Of a stretch of 64,000 bases of DNA, positions 45,694-56,924 are shown piece by piece. A program made the translations under genes and the position numbers. The notes under the pieces were generated by a model that did no database searches, was not told where the DNA came from, and was given only the letters and a program-made list of their open reading frames with translations. Position 1 is the stretch's first letter; the number at the start of each line of letters is the position of its first letter. This DNA comes from Blastomussa wellsi (taxonomy: Eukaryota > Cnidaria > Anthozoa > Scleractinia > Plerogyridae): NCBI GenBank assembly GCA_947652115.1, contig OX393568.1, positions 16,987,971 through 17,051,970 of the forward strand, in the 5' to 3' direction.

Positions 45694-45930
45694 CTTTATA
45701 TAGTCGTAAACCGGATAAAACTGCTGATGCGAGAGATTTCCTAATTTGGCCACAAAAATCACACCACCGTTGACGCGTGTAGTGAGGGGGTATAACTGGT
45801 TTAGCTAGCTGACACGAGAGAAAATCACCTCACTGCTGACGCGTGTAGTGAGGGGGAATTGGTTTAGCTAGCTGACGCGAGGTACAAAAAAAAACAATCA
45901 CCCCACCCGCTGACGCGTGTAGTGAGGGGG
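45694..45930 (-). promoter_or_regulatory. Promoter of the zinc-finger gene: TATA box and three 20 bp repeats (copy A)
   Basis: CTATATAAAG (45694-45703, read on the minus strand) is ~35-45 bp upstream of the ATG at 45660. Further upstream the plus strand shows TGACGCGTGTAGTGAGGGGG three times, at 45771-45790, 45837-45856 and 45911-45930, perfectly conserved. The same arrangement recurs at +3338/+3329 in each unit, so the window has 12 copies. The intervening GGTTTAGCTAGCTGAC is also repeated. This looks like a compact enhancer-plus-TATA promoter. Confidence 0.65.
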
Positions 45931-45966
45931 TATAATTAGTTTAGCTAACAAAGCTCGCTTCTATTC

Positions 45967-46903
45967 TTAAGGTGATTCAATGGTTTTGCACTGCGCATCT
46001 CTCACTGCGCATAACAAAATGGCGGCTGTTAAAAGAACATATACAGAAAGATTATAAAAATTGCGTCCATCGAAGGGTAAAAGTGAATACATTTTCGACT
46101 GTCAGTGTTTTCTGGGCAAGTTGAGTTTCGAAAATGTGTATGACGTTACAAGGCATCAGTTATCGAGTTCCACCTACCGAGGATGGCTGTTAACCTTGTG
46201 ATGAATCATTACTTTTGTAGTTTAAGCTTCATTTTTATCATATTATGTCCCAATTGCAATTTGTCGATGAAAATTCCTTAAAATCCTTTTTTTGATGCTG
46301 TCTTGCACATTTTAAGGACCTTCCAAGGACATGCCAATTTGAAACTCCCCCCACTCCCCGCTCGAAAATCGGAGGAATTGCAGAACGTGCGTACTTTCTG
46401 CAGCTCTATCGCGATAACCAGTACGGTGACCCCTATTTTTTTTATTTCATGATTCTAATAAGAATGAGGTTTTCTTTCAATGAGTATGAAAAATGGGCAG
46501 TAATCTATGTCTGGATTTTTGAGAATTTAAGTAAACTGTAAGGATTGAGCTATAAAGGGCCAAACAGTGTATGTTGAAACTAAGTCAATTTTTAAGCGTT
46601 AACTAAAAACAAAGCGCGTCGAGGGCATTGTTTTGTTACGTAGGTGCATAAACAATAGAATAAAGTCAAACGCCGTGTGATGTTGGAAGTTTTATGGAAA
46701 ATATGGAGTTGTCGAGTTTTGGGTTGTTCGCTGCTATTGCCAAAGACACGTAAATAGCCGTATTCGTCAGCACTGTAACGTGAAAACGAGCACGGTGACC
46801 CCCACTTTTTAGTACGTTTTTATAATCTTTTTGACTTGTTACAACAGTGTACCAAGTTTCATCAAAAATCTATGGCAGGTTCTTTTACCGGGAATTACCT
46901 TAA
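45967..46903. mobile_element. TTAA-flanked element, ~929 bp, in cassette A
   Basis: The ends read TTAAGGTGATTC (45967) and GAATTACCTTAA (ending 46903), imperfect inverted repeats inside TTAA. It contains ACTGCGCATCTCTCACTGCG, then ATGGCGGCTGTTAAAAG opening a short frame with one stop (DCQCFLGKLSFENVYDVTRH follows), perhaps a relic of an encoded protein. Copies sit in units B, C and D at about 49306-50232, 52635-53561 and 55964-56890, so it inserted before the cassette was amplified. Kolobok or piggyBac type by target site. Confidence 0.55.
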
Positions 46904-46979
46904 TCGTAGTTTGAAATGAGAGTGGGGTTGTTCAATATAATTGAAAAAAACACATGTGTTCTTTTGGGTGAGTACTTAC

Positions 46980-47192
46980 ATCAATCAACGCTGCCTGCAT
47001 CTCAGGCACTCTTGTCACTCTTCGAGCAAGGGTTTCTCTTATAAAGTTTCTTGGGAAGTTGAGCATGCAGCAGGGACATTGCTCGGAATGTCCAATCCAC
47101 ACCCAATCCTCAAGATACACACTGTGTATTCTTGCTTCACAGCATGGTAAACTTTGCCCACCATCCTCCAAACATATTGGGCATACTCCAAC
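46980..47192 (-). pseudogene. RING exon, copy B (zinc ligand lost, 3' exon missing)
   Basis: Same exon as copy A but the Cys in HSVCLEDW is Tyr (TGT to TAT), removing a zinc ligand of the RING. The unit junction lies just past the donor, so the second exon is absent. Very likely non-functional as a RING protein. Confidence 0.75.
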
Positions 47193-48494
47193 CTGGAAAG
47201 TGAAAAAACTTTTGTTATTTACACTTTTGTTCTTTACTTTTTTATTTATAGCCAATTGCTTTGGGGTGTAGCTCAGGAATTATCAAGGTCCTTTCTTTCA
47301 TGCCTGTACGTAATCAGTTCTTTGAGGTAGTTTGTTTATCGCTTCATCGCGGAGAAAATCCGCTTCGCGTAATTTTTTACTGGGAATGATTTCTCGCTGT
47401 GTTGCGGTCATCTTTGTTATTTGTTGTTGTTTTGAAATGTCGCCGTAAAGGATTTTCTCTTTTTAAACGCTGTCCAGTGTGGAAATTAGCGAGCAGGAAA
47501 ATTGAAACTAATTTACCGCTAAGGTATAGACTGAAAACTAGCTTTGTTTATCACTTCATCGCGGAGAAAATCTGCTTCGCGTAATTTTTTTCTGGGAATG
47601 ATTTCTCGTTGTGTGGCGGCCATCTTTGTTATTTGTTGTTGTTTTGAAATGTCGCCGTAAAGGATTTTTTTCTTTTTAAACGCTGTCCAGTGTGGAAATT
47701 AGCGAGCGGGAAAATTGAAGCTAATTTACCGCTGAGGTATAGACTGAAAAGGAGCCTTTTCCTTTTTTTAGCAAAAGAGAAAATGGACTTGGTGTAAACA
47801 AACAAACAAACAATTCTCCAGTGCATCAACACTGGTTTTTCTATTTGTGGAGGGCCTACTTTCACTATGATCTTAACTCATTCCAACAGAATAAAAGCAA
47901 AATATACTCTCATCTTTTTCTCCTCGGGGTGCATATCAAAAGTAAATATTTACTCGCGAGTGAGTTAAACATATTATCAATGAAGACATTCAAATTGCGA
48001 TTTCTCTCTCTCTCTTTTTTTGTAACATTTGAAACCAACACGCGTTTCAGATCCTCACCTCTCTTCCTCCTCTTCCTTCCTTCCGTTCTCTTCATCCATT
48101 TGCTCTGGTCTCTCTGGAAGTTTTTTCCCCTTCTTCAAAACAGTTTTTTTCAGACAAATAGTTTCGGGCTACAAAAATTATTTTCTTCACTTAACACGCC
48201 ATCGTGTTTTTTAAATGGGCCAATCTGCGCACAGCTCGTTTCAATCCCTCTCCATCACCTTCTTCGTTATTACCTATTGCCTATATTCTCATTAAAAGGG
48301 TGTGGAACGCTCTATCTTTCCGCAAGCTACTATCTGATACCCTCCCTATCCTGTCTGCTAAAATAATAACAACAACTTGATTTGCCTCACTACCATGGAT
48401 TTATTTTAAGGAAACAGGTAGTTAAAATTAAACATACAAATTCTTCAAGTAAACCAGAAATGATAACATTCTAAACAAAGAAAACTGTCTTTGT

Positions 48495-48998
48495 TCACAA
48501 CTCATTCATTATTTGAACTACCTCTAAATTATTATTGTTCTGAAAAAACTCCTCGAGTAATTGAAAAAGTTCGGGTGACAGTGTTTCTTCTTCTTCAATC
48601 TGTTTGGGTTGCTCGGAGTGCAAATTAGTTACACCCAAGTCTTCGAAAAGCTCCTCGAGGAATTGAAAATGTTTGTGGTTTGGTGCTTCTTCTATCTGGT
48701 TTTTCTCAAGCTCAATGGGGGTTTTCAGCTGTAGACATTTTTGCTGGTGTTGCTTGAGGTGATCTAATCGTCCGTAGGATTTTGTACAATTCTGGCAAGG
48801 GAATGTTTGCGGAGAAATGTTCATTTCTTCTCTGTGCTGACTTTGGTAGTGGTGCAGGAGGTGATCTGGTCTGGAGAAGGTTTTGGAGCACAGCATGCAC
48901 TTTGGTCTTTCTTTTTTTCCCACCCAATGCACTTCACGGAGATGACGATAGAAAGAGCAGGCTTGGGAAAAGGTGACACGACAGAAGATGCAATCCAT
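48495..48998 (-). CDS. C2H2 zinc-finger protein, copy B (167 aa)
   Basis: The start is at ATG 48998 in CACTACCATGGATTG, ~40 bp after a TATA box. Three fingers: CIFCRVTFSQACSFYRHLRE-VH; CMLCSKTFSRPDHLLHHYQS-QH; CQNCTKSYGRLDHLKQHQQ-KC (the last is C2HC). The C-terminal ~60 residues are acidic, with two similar amphipathic segments (HFQFLEELFEDLG and LFQLLEEFFQNN), reminiscent of activation domains. A sequence-specific transcription factor is the simplest reading. Identical copies at units C and D. Confidence 0.75.
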   Translation of the reverse strand: MDCIFCRVTFSQACSFYRHLREVHWVGKKERPKCMLCSKTFSRPDHLLHHYQSQHREEMNISPQTFPCQNCTKSYGRLDHLKQHQQKCLQLKTPIELEKNQIEEAPNHKHFQFLEELFEDLGVTNLHSEQPKQIEEEETLSPELFQLLEEFFQNNNNLEVVQIMNEL

Positions 48999-50308
48999 GG
49001 TAGTGAGTGGAGGGTTTTTTTCAAGTCCGCGCTTTATATAGTCGTAAACCGGATAAAACTGCTGATGCGAGAGATTTCCTAATTTGGCCACAAAAATCAC
49101 ACCACCGTTGACGCGTGTAGTGAGGGGGTATAACTGGTTTAGCTAGCTGACACGAGAGAAAATCACCTCACTGCTGACGCGTGTAGTGAGGGGGAATTGG
49201 TTTAGCTAGCTGACGCGAGGTACAAAAAAAAACAATCACCCCACCCGCTGACGCGTGTAGTGAGGGGGTATAATTAGTTTAGCTAACAAAGCTCGCTTCT
49301 ATTCTTAAGGTGATTCAATGGTTTTGCACTGCGCATCTCTCACTGCGCATAACAAAATGGCGGCTGTTAAAAGAACATATACAGAAAGATTATAAAAATT
49401 GCGTCCATCGAAGGGTAAAAGTGAATACATTTTCGACTGTCAGTGTTTTCTGGGCAAGTTGAGTTTCGAAAATGTGTATGACGTTACAAGGCATCAGTTA
49501 TCGAGTTCCACCTACCGAGGATGGCTGTTAACCTTGTGATGAATCATTACTTTTGTAGTTTAAGCTTCATTTTTATCATATTATGTCCCAATTGCAATTT
49601 GTCGATGAAAATTCCTTAAAATCCTTTTTTTGATGCTGTCTTGCACATTTTAAGGACCTTCCAAGGACATGCCAATTTGAAACTCCCCGCTCGAAAATCG
49701 GAGGAATTGCAGAACGTGCGTACTTTCTGCAGCTCTATCGCGATAACCAGTACGGTGACCCCTATTTTTTTTATTTCATGATTCTAATAAGAATGAGGTT
49801 TTCTTTCAATGAGTATGAAAAATGGGCAGTAATCTATGTCTGGATTTTTGAGAATTTAAGTAAACTGTAAGGATTGAGCTATAAAGGGCCAAACAGTGTA
49901 TGTTGAAACTAAGTCAATTTTTAAGCGTTAACTAAAAACAAAGCGCGTCGAGGGCATTGTTTTGTTACGTAGGTGCATAAACAATAGAATAAAGTCAAAC
50001 GCCGTGTGATGTTGGAAGTTTTATGGAAAATATGGAGTTGTCGAGTTTTGGGTTGTTCGCTGCTATTGCCAAAGACACGTAAATAGCCGTATTCGTCAGC
50101 ACTGTAACGTGAAAACGAGCACGGTGACCCCCACTTTTTAGTACGTTTTTATAATCTTTTTGACTTGTTACAACAGTGTACCAAGTTTCATCAAAAATCT
50201 ATGGCAGGTTCTTTTACCGGGAATTACCTTAATCGTAGTTTGAAATGAGAGTGGGGTTGTTCAATATAATTGAAAAAAACACATGTGTTCTTTTGGGTGA
50301 GTACTTAC

Positions 50309-50521
50309 ATCAATCAACGCTGCCTGCATCTCAGGCACTCTTGTCACTCTTCGAGCAAGGGTTTATCTTATAAAGTTTCTTGGGAAGTTGAGCATGCAGC
50401 AGGGACATTGCTCGGAATGTCCAATCCACACCCAATCCTCAAGACACACACTGTGTATTCTTGCTTCACAGCATGGTAAACTTTGCCCACCATCCTCCAA
50501 ACATATTGGGCATACTCCAAC
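50309..50521 (-). pseudogene. RING exon, copy C (nonsense, 3' exon missing)
   Basis: The RING ligands are intact, but GAA becomes TAA (plus strand TTTATCTT instead of TTTCTCTT), ending the frame at NFIR, 13 residues after the last ligand pair. The second exon is absent because of the unit junction. Copy D carries the same change. Confidence 0.75.
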
Positions 50522-51823
50522 CTGGAAAGTGAAAAAACTTTTGTTATTTACACTTTTGTTCTTTACTTTTTTATTTATAGCCAATTGCTTTGGGGTGTAG
50601 CTCAGGAATTATCAAGGTCCTTTCTTTCATGCCTGTACGTAATCAGTTCTTTGAGGTAGTTTGTTTATCGCTTCATCGCGGAGAAAATCCGCTTCGCGTA
50701 ATTTTTTACTGGGAATGATTTCTCGCTGTGTTGCGGTCATCTTTGTTATTTGTTGTTGTTTTGAAATGTCGCCGTAAAGGATTTTCTCTTTTTAAACGCT
50801 GTCCAGTGTGGAAATTAGCGAGCAGGAAAATTGAAACTAATTTACCGCTAAGGTATAGACTGAAAACTAGCTTTGTTTATCACTTCATCGCGGAGAAAAT
50901 CTGCTTCGCGTAATTTTTTTCTGGGAATGATTTCTCGTTGTGTGGCGGCCATCTTTGTTATTTGTTGTTGTTTTGAAATGTCGCCGTAAAGGATTTTTTT
51001 CTTTTTAAACGCTGTCCAGTGTGGAAATTAGCGAGCGGGAAAATTGAAGCTAATTTACCGCTGAGGTATAGACTGAAAAGGAGCCTTTTCCTTTTTTTAG
51101 CAAAAGAGAAAATGGACTTGGTGTAAACAAACAAACAAACAATTCTCCAGTGCATCAACACTGGTTTTTCTATTTGTGGAGGGCCTACTTTCACTATGAT
51201 CTTAACTCATTCCAACAGAATAAAAGCAAAATATACTCTCATCTTTTTCTCCTCGGGGTGCATATCAAAAGTAAATATTTACTCGCGAGTGAGTTAAACA
51301 TATTATCAATGAAGACATTCAAATTGCGATTTCTCTCTCTCTCTTTTTTTGTAACATTTGAAACCAACACGCGTTTCAGATCCTCACCTCTCTTCCTCCT
51401 CTTCCTTCCTTCCGTTCTCTTCATCCATTTGCTCTGGTCTCTCTGGAAGTTTTTTCCCCTTCTTCAAAACAGTTTTTTTCAGACAAATAGTTTCGGGCTA
51501 CAAAAATTATTTTCTTCACTTAACACGCCATCGTGTTTTTTAAATGGGCCAATCTGCGCACAGCTCGTTTCAATCCCTCTCCATCACCTTCTTCGTTATT
51601 ACCTATTGCCTATATTCTCATTAAAAGGGTGTGGAACGCTCTATCTTTCCGCAAGCTACTATCTGATACCCTCCCTATCCTGTCTGCTAAAATAATAACA
51701 ACAACTTGATTTGCCTCACTACCATGGATTTATTTTAAGGAAACAGGTAGTTAAAATTAAACATACAAATTCTTCAAGTAAACCAGAAATGATAACATTC
51801 TAAACAAAGAAAACTGTCTTTGT

Positions 51824-52327
51824 TCACAACTCATTCATTATTTGAACTACCTCTAAATTATTATTGTTCTGAAAAAACTCCTCGAGTAATTGAAAAAGTT
51901 CGGGTGACAGTGTTTCTTCTTCTTCAATCTGTTTGGGTTGCTCGGAGTGCAAATTAGTTACACCCAAGTCTTCGAAAAGCTCCTCGAGGAATTGAAAATG
52001 TTTGTGGTTTGGTGCTTCTTCTATCTGGTTTTTCTCAAGCTCAATGGGGGTTTTCAGCTGTAGACATTTTTGCTGGTGTTGCTTGAGGTGATCTAATCGT
52101 CCGTAGGATTTTGTACAATTCTGGCAAGGGAATGTTTGCGGAGAAATGTTCATTTCTTCTCTGTGCTGACTTTGGTAGTGGTGCAGGAGGTGATCTGGTC
52201 TGGAGAAGGTTTTGGAGCACAGCATGCACTTTGGTCTTTCTTTTTTTCCCACCCAATGCACTTCACGGAGATGACGATAGAAAGAGCAGGCTTGGGAAAA
52301 GGTGACACGACAGAAGATGCAATCCAT
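51824..52327 (-). CDS. C2H2 zinc-finger protein, copy C (167 aa)
   Basis: Protein identical to copy B, with the same TATA box and the same three upstream 20 bp repeats (at ~52438-52597). Intact frame. Confidence 0.75.
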   Translation of the reverse strand: MDCIFCRVTFSQACSFYRHLREVHWVGKKERPKCMLCSKTFSRPDHLLHHYQSQHREEMNISPQTFPCQNCTKSYGRLDHLKQHQQKCLQLKTPIELEKNQIEEAPNHKHFQFLEELFEDLGVTNLHSEQPKQIEEEETLSPELFQLLEEFFQNNNNLEVVQIMNEL

Positions 52328-53637
52328 GGTAGTGAGTGGAGGGTTTTTTTCAAGTCCGCGCTTTATATAGTCGTAAACCGGATAAAACTGCTGATGCGAG
52401 AGATTTCCTAATTTGGCCACAAAAATCACACCACCGTTGACGCGTGTAGTGAGGGGGTATAACTGGTTTAGCTAGCTGACACGAGAGAAAATCACCTCAC
52501 TGCTGACGCGTGTAGTGAGGGGGAATTGGTTTAGCTAGCTGACGCGAGGTACAAAAAAAAACAATCACCCCACCCGCTGACGCGTGTAGTGAGGGGGTAT
52601 AATTAGTTTAGCTAACAAAGCTCGCTTCTATTCTTAAGGTGATTCAATGGTTTTGCACTGCGCATCTCTCACTGCGCATAACAAAATGGCGGCTGTTAAA
52701 AGAACATATACAGAAAGATTATAAAAATTGCGTCCATCGAAGGGTAAAAGTGAATACATTTTCGACTGTCAGTGTTTTCTGGGCAAGTTGAGTTTCGAAA
52801 ATGTGTATGACGTTACAAGGCATCAGTTATCGAGTTCCACCTACCGAGGATGGCTGTTAACCTTGTGATGAATCATTACTTTTGTAGTTTAAGCTTCATT
52901 TTTATCATATTATGTCCCAATTGCAATTTGTCGATGAAAATTCCTTAAAATCCTTTTTTTGATGCTGTCTTGCACATTTTAAGGACCTTCCAAGGACATG
53001 CCAATTTGAAACTCCCCGCTCGAAAATCGGAGGAATTGCAGAACGTGCGTACTTTCTGCAGCTCTATCGCGATAACCAGTACGGTGACCCCTATTTTTTT
53101 TATTTCATGATTCTAATAAGAATGAGGTTTTCTTTCAATGAGTATGAAAAATGGGCAGTAATCTATGTCTGGATTTTTGAGAATTTAAGTAAACTGTAAG
53201 GATTGAGCTATAAAGGGCCAAACAGTGTATGTTGAAACTAAGTCAATTTTTAAGCGTTAACTAAAAACAAAGCGCGTCGAGGGCATTGTTTTGTTACGTA
53301 GGTGCATAAACAATAGAATAAAGTCAAACGCCGTGTGATGTTGGAAGTTTTATGGAAAATATGGAGTTGTCGAGTTTTGGGTTGTTCGCTGCTATTGCCA
53401 AAGACACGTAAATAGCCGTATTCGTCAGCACTGTAACGTGAAAACGAGCACGGTGACCCCCACTTTTTAGTACGTTTTTATAATCTTTTTGACTTGTTAC
53501 AACAGTGTACCAAGTTTCATCAAAAATCTATGGCAGGTTCTTTTACCGGGAATTACCTTAATCGTAGTTTGAAATGAGAGTGGGGTTGTTCAATATAATT
53601 GAAAAAAACACATGTGTTCTTTTGGGTGAGTACTTAC

Positions 53638-53850
53638 ATCAATCAACGCTGCCTGCATCTCAGGCACTCTTGTCACTCTTCGAGCAAGGGTTTATCTTAT
53701 AAAGTTTCTTGGGAAGTTGAGCATGCAGCAGGGACATTGCTCGGAATGTCCAATCCACACCCAATCCTCAAGACACACACTGTGTATTCTTGCTTCACAG
53801 CATGGTAAACTTTGCCCACCATCCTCCAAACATATTGGGCATACTCCAAC
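53638..53850 (-). pseudogene. RING exon, copy D (nonsense, 3' exon missing)
   Basis: Shares the TAA of copy C, showing C and D are the most recent pair. RING Cys/His ligands are intact up to the stop. Confidence 0.75.
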
Positions 53851-55152
53851 CTGGAAAGTGAAAAAACTTTTGTTATTTACACTTTTGTTCTTTACTTTTT
53901 TATTTATAGCCAATTGCTTTGGGGTGTAGCTCAGGAATTATCAAGGTCCTTTCTTTCATGCCTGTACGTAATCAGTTCTTTGAGGTAGTTTGTTTATCGC
54001 TTCATCGCGGAGAAAATCCGCTTCGCGTAATTTTTTACTGGGAATGATTTCTCGCTGTGTTGCGGTCATCTTTGTTATTTGTTGTTGTTTTGAAATGTCG
54101 CCGTAAAGGATTTTCTCTTTTTAAACGCTGTCCAGTGTGGAAATTAGCGAGCAGGAAAATTGAAACTAATTTACCGCTAAGGTATAGACTGAAAACTAGC
54201 TTTGTTTATCACTTCATCGCGGAGAAAATCTGCTTCGCGTAATTTTTTTCTGGGAATGATTTCTCGTTGTGTGGCGGCCATCTTTGTTATTTGTTGTTGT
54301 TTTGAAATGTCGCCGTAAAGGATTTTTTTCTTTTTAAACGCTGTCCAGTGTGGAAATTAGCGAGCGGGAAAATTGAAGCTAATTTACCGCTGAGGTATAG
54401 ACTGAAAAGGAGCCTTTTCCTTTTTTTAGCAAAAGAGAAAATGGACTTGGTGTAAACAAACAAACAAACAATTCTCCAGTGCATCAACACTGGTTTTTCT
54501 ATTTGTGGAGGGCCTACTTTCACTATGATCTTAACTCATTCCAACAGAATAAAAGCAAAATATACTCTCATCTTTTTCTCCTCGGGGTGCATATCAAAAG
54601 TAAATATTTACTCGCGAGTGAGTTAAACATATTATCAATGAAGACATTCAAATTGCGATTTCTCTCTCTCTCTTTTTTTGTAACATTTGAAACCAACACG
54701 CGTTTCAGATCCTCACCTCTCTTCCTCCTCTTCCTTCCTTCCGTTCTCTTCATCCATTTGCTCTGGTCTCTCTGGAAGTTTTTTCCCCTTCTTCAAAACA
54801 GTTTTTTTCAGACAAATAGTTTCGGGCTACAAAAATTATTTTCTTCACTTAACACGCCATCGTGTTTTTTAAATGGGCCAATCTGCGCACAGCTCGTTTC
54901 AATCCCTCTCCATCACCTTCTTCGTTATTACCTATTGCCTATATTCTCATTAAAAGGGTGTGGAACGCTCTATCTTTCCGCAAGCTACTATCTGATACCC
55001 TCCCTATCCTGTCTGCTAAAATAATAACAACAACTTGATTTGCCTCACTACCATGGATTTATTTTAAGGAAACAGGTAGTTAAAATTAAACATACAAATT
55101 CTTCAAGTAAACCAGAAATGATAACATTCTAAACAAAGAAAACTGTCTTTGT

Positions 55153-55656
55153 TCACAACTCATTCATTATTTGAACTACCTCTAAATTATTATTGTTCTG
55201 AAAAAACTCCTCGAGTAATTGAAAAAGTTCGGGTGACAGTGTTTCTTCTTCTTCAATCTGTTTGGGTTGCTCGGAGTGCAAATTAGTTACACCCAAGTCT
55301 TCGAAAAGCTCCTCGAGGAATTGAAAATGTTTGTGGTTTGGTGCTTCTTCTATCTGGTTTTTCTCAAGCTCAATGGGGGTTTTCAGCTGTAGACATTTTT
55401 GCTGGTGTTGCTTGAGGTGATCTAATCGTCCGTAGGATTTTGTACAATTCTGGCAAGGGAATGTTTGCGGAGAAATGTTCATTTCTTCTCTGTGCTGACT
55501 TTGGTAGTGGTGCAGGAGGTGATCTGGTCTGGAGAAGGTTTTGGAGCACAGCATGCACTTTGGTCTTTCTTTTTTTCCCACCCAATGCACTTCACGGAGA
55601 TGACGATAGAAAGAGCAGGCTTGGGAAAAGGTGACACGACAGAAGATGCAATCCAT
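55153..55656 (-). CDS. C2H2 zinc-finger protein, copy D (167 aa)
   Basis: Identical protein to copies B and C, same promoter layout. It is the copy nearest the unduplicated flank with the second GRF gene. Confidence 0.75.
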   Translation of the reverse strand: MDCIFCRVTFSQACSFYRHLREVHWVGKKERPKCMLCSKTFSRPDHLLHHYQSQHREEMNISPQTFPCQNCTKSYGRLDHLKQHQQKCLQLKTPIELEKNQIEEAPNHKHFQFLEELFEDLGVTNLHSEQPKQIEEEETLSPELFQLLEEFFQNNNNLEVVQIMNEL

Positions 55657-56924
55657 GGTAGTGAGTGGAGGGTTTTTTTCAAGTCCGCGCTTTATATAGT
55701 CGTAAACCGGATAAAACTGCTGATGCGAGAGATTTCCTAATTTGGCCACAAAAATCACACCACCGTTGACGCGTGTAGTGAGGGGGTATAACTGGTTTAG
55801 CTAGCTGACACGAGAGAAAATCACCTCACTGCTGACGCGTGTAGTGAGGGGGAATTGGTTTAGCTAGCTGACGCGAGGTACAAAAAAAAACAATCACCCC
55901 ACCCGCTGACGCGTGTAGTGAGGGGGTATAATTAGTTTAGCTAACAAAGCTCGCTTCTATTCTTAAGGTGATTCAATGGTTTTGCACTGCGCATCTCTCA
56001 CTGCGCATAACAAAATGGCGGCTGTTAAAAGAACATATACAGAAAGATTATAAAAATTGCGTCCATCGAAGGGTAAAAGTGAATACATTTTCGACTGTCA
56101 GTGTTTTCTGGGCAAGTTGAGTTTCGAAAATGTGTATGACGTTACAAGGCATCAGTTATCGAGTTCCACCTACCGAGGATGGCTGTTAACCTTGTGATGA
56201 ATCATTACTTTTGTAGTTTAAGCTTCATTTTTATCATATTATGTCCCAATTGCAATTTGTCGATGAAAATTCCTTAAAATCCTTTTTTTGATGCTGTCTT
56301 GCACATTTTAAGGACCTTCCAAGGACATGCCAATTTGAAACTCCCCGCTCGAAAATCGGAGGAATTGCAGAACGTGCGTACTTTCTGCAGCTCTATCGCG
56401 ATAACCAGTACGGTGACCCCTATTTTTTTTATTTCATGATTCTAATAAGAATGAGGTTTTCTTTCAATGAGTATGAAAAATGGGCAGTAATCTATGTCTG
56501 GATTTTTGAGAATTTAAGTAAACTGTAAGGATTGAGCTATAAAGGGCCAAACAGTGTATGTTGAAACTAAGTCAATTTTTAAGCGTTAACTAAAAACAAA
56601 GCGCGTCGAGGGCATTGTTTTGTTACGTAGGTGCATAAACAATAGAATAAAGTCAAACGCCGTGTGATGTTGGAAGTTTTATGGAAAATATGGAGTTGTC
56701 GAGTTTTGGGTTGTTCGCTGCTATTGCCAAAGACACGTAAATAGCCGTATTCGTCAGCACTGTAACGTGAAAACGAGCACGGTGACCCCCACTTTTTAGT
56801 ACGTTTTTATAATCTTTTTGACTTGTTACAACAGTGTACCAAGTTTCATCAAAAATCTATGGCAGGTTCTTTTACCGGGAATTACCTTAATCGTAGTTTG
56901 AAATGAGAGTGGGGTTGTTCAATT

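Larger units (their letters stand above)
43607..56923. repeat. Four tandem copies of a 3.33 kb gene cassette
   Basis: Units start at about 43607 (A), 46946 (B), 50275 (C) and 53604 (D). The period is 3339 bp for A and exactly 3329 bp for B and C. Copies B-D differ by only a few bases. Copy A has one extra base in the zinc-finger gene and ~9 extra bases near 46350. Each unit holds the RING exon, a T-rich region with an internal 212 bp direct duplication, the C2H2 zinc-finger gene with its promoter repeats, and a 929 bp TTAA-flanked element. The left junction lies inside the RING gene intron; the right junction (TTCAAT at 56918-56923) lies at the 3' end of the second GRF gene. The AAAAACACATGTG text at the junction suggests short homology. 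Confidence 0.95.
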
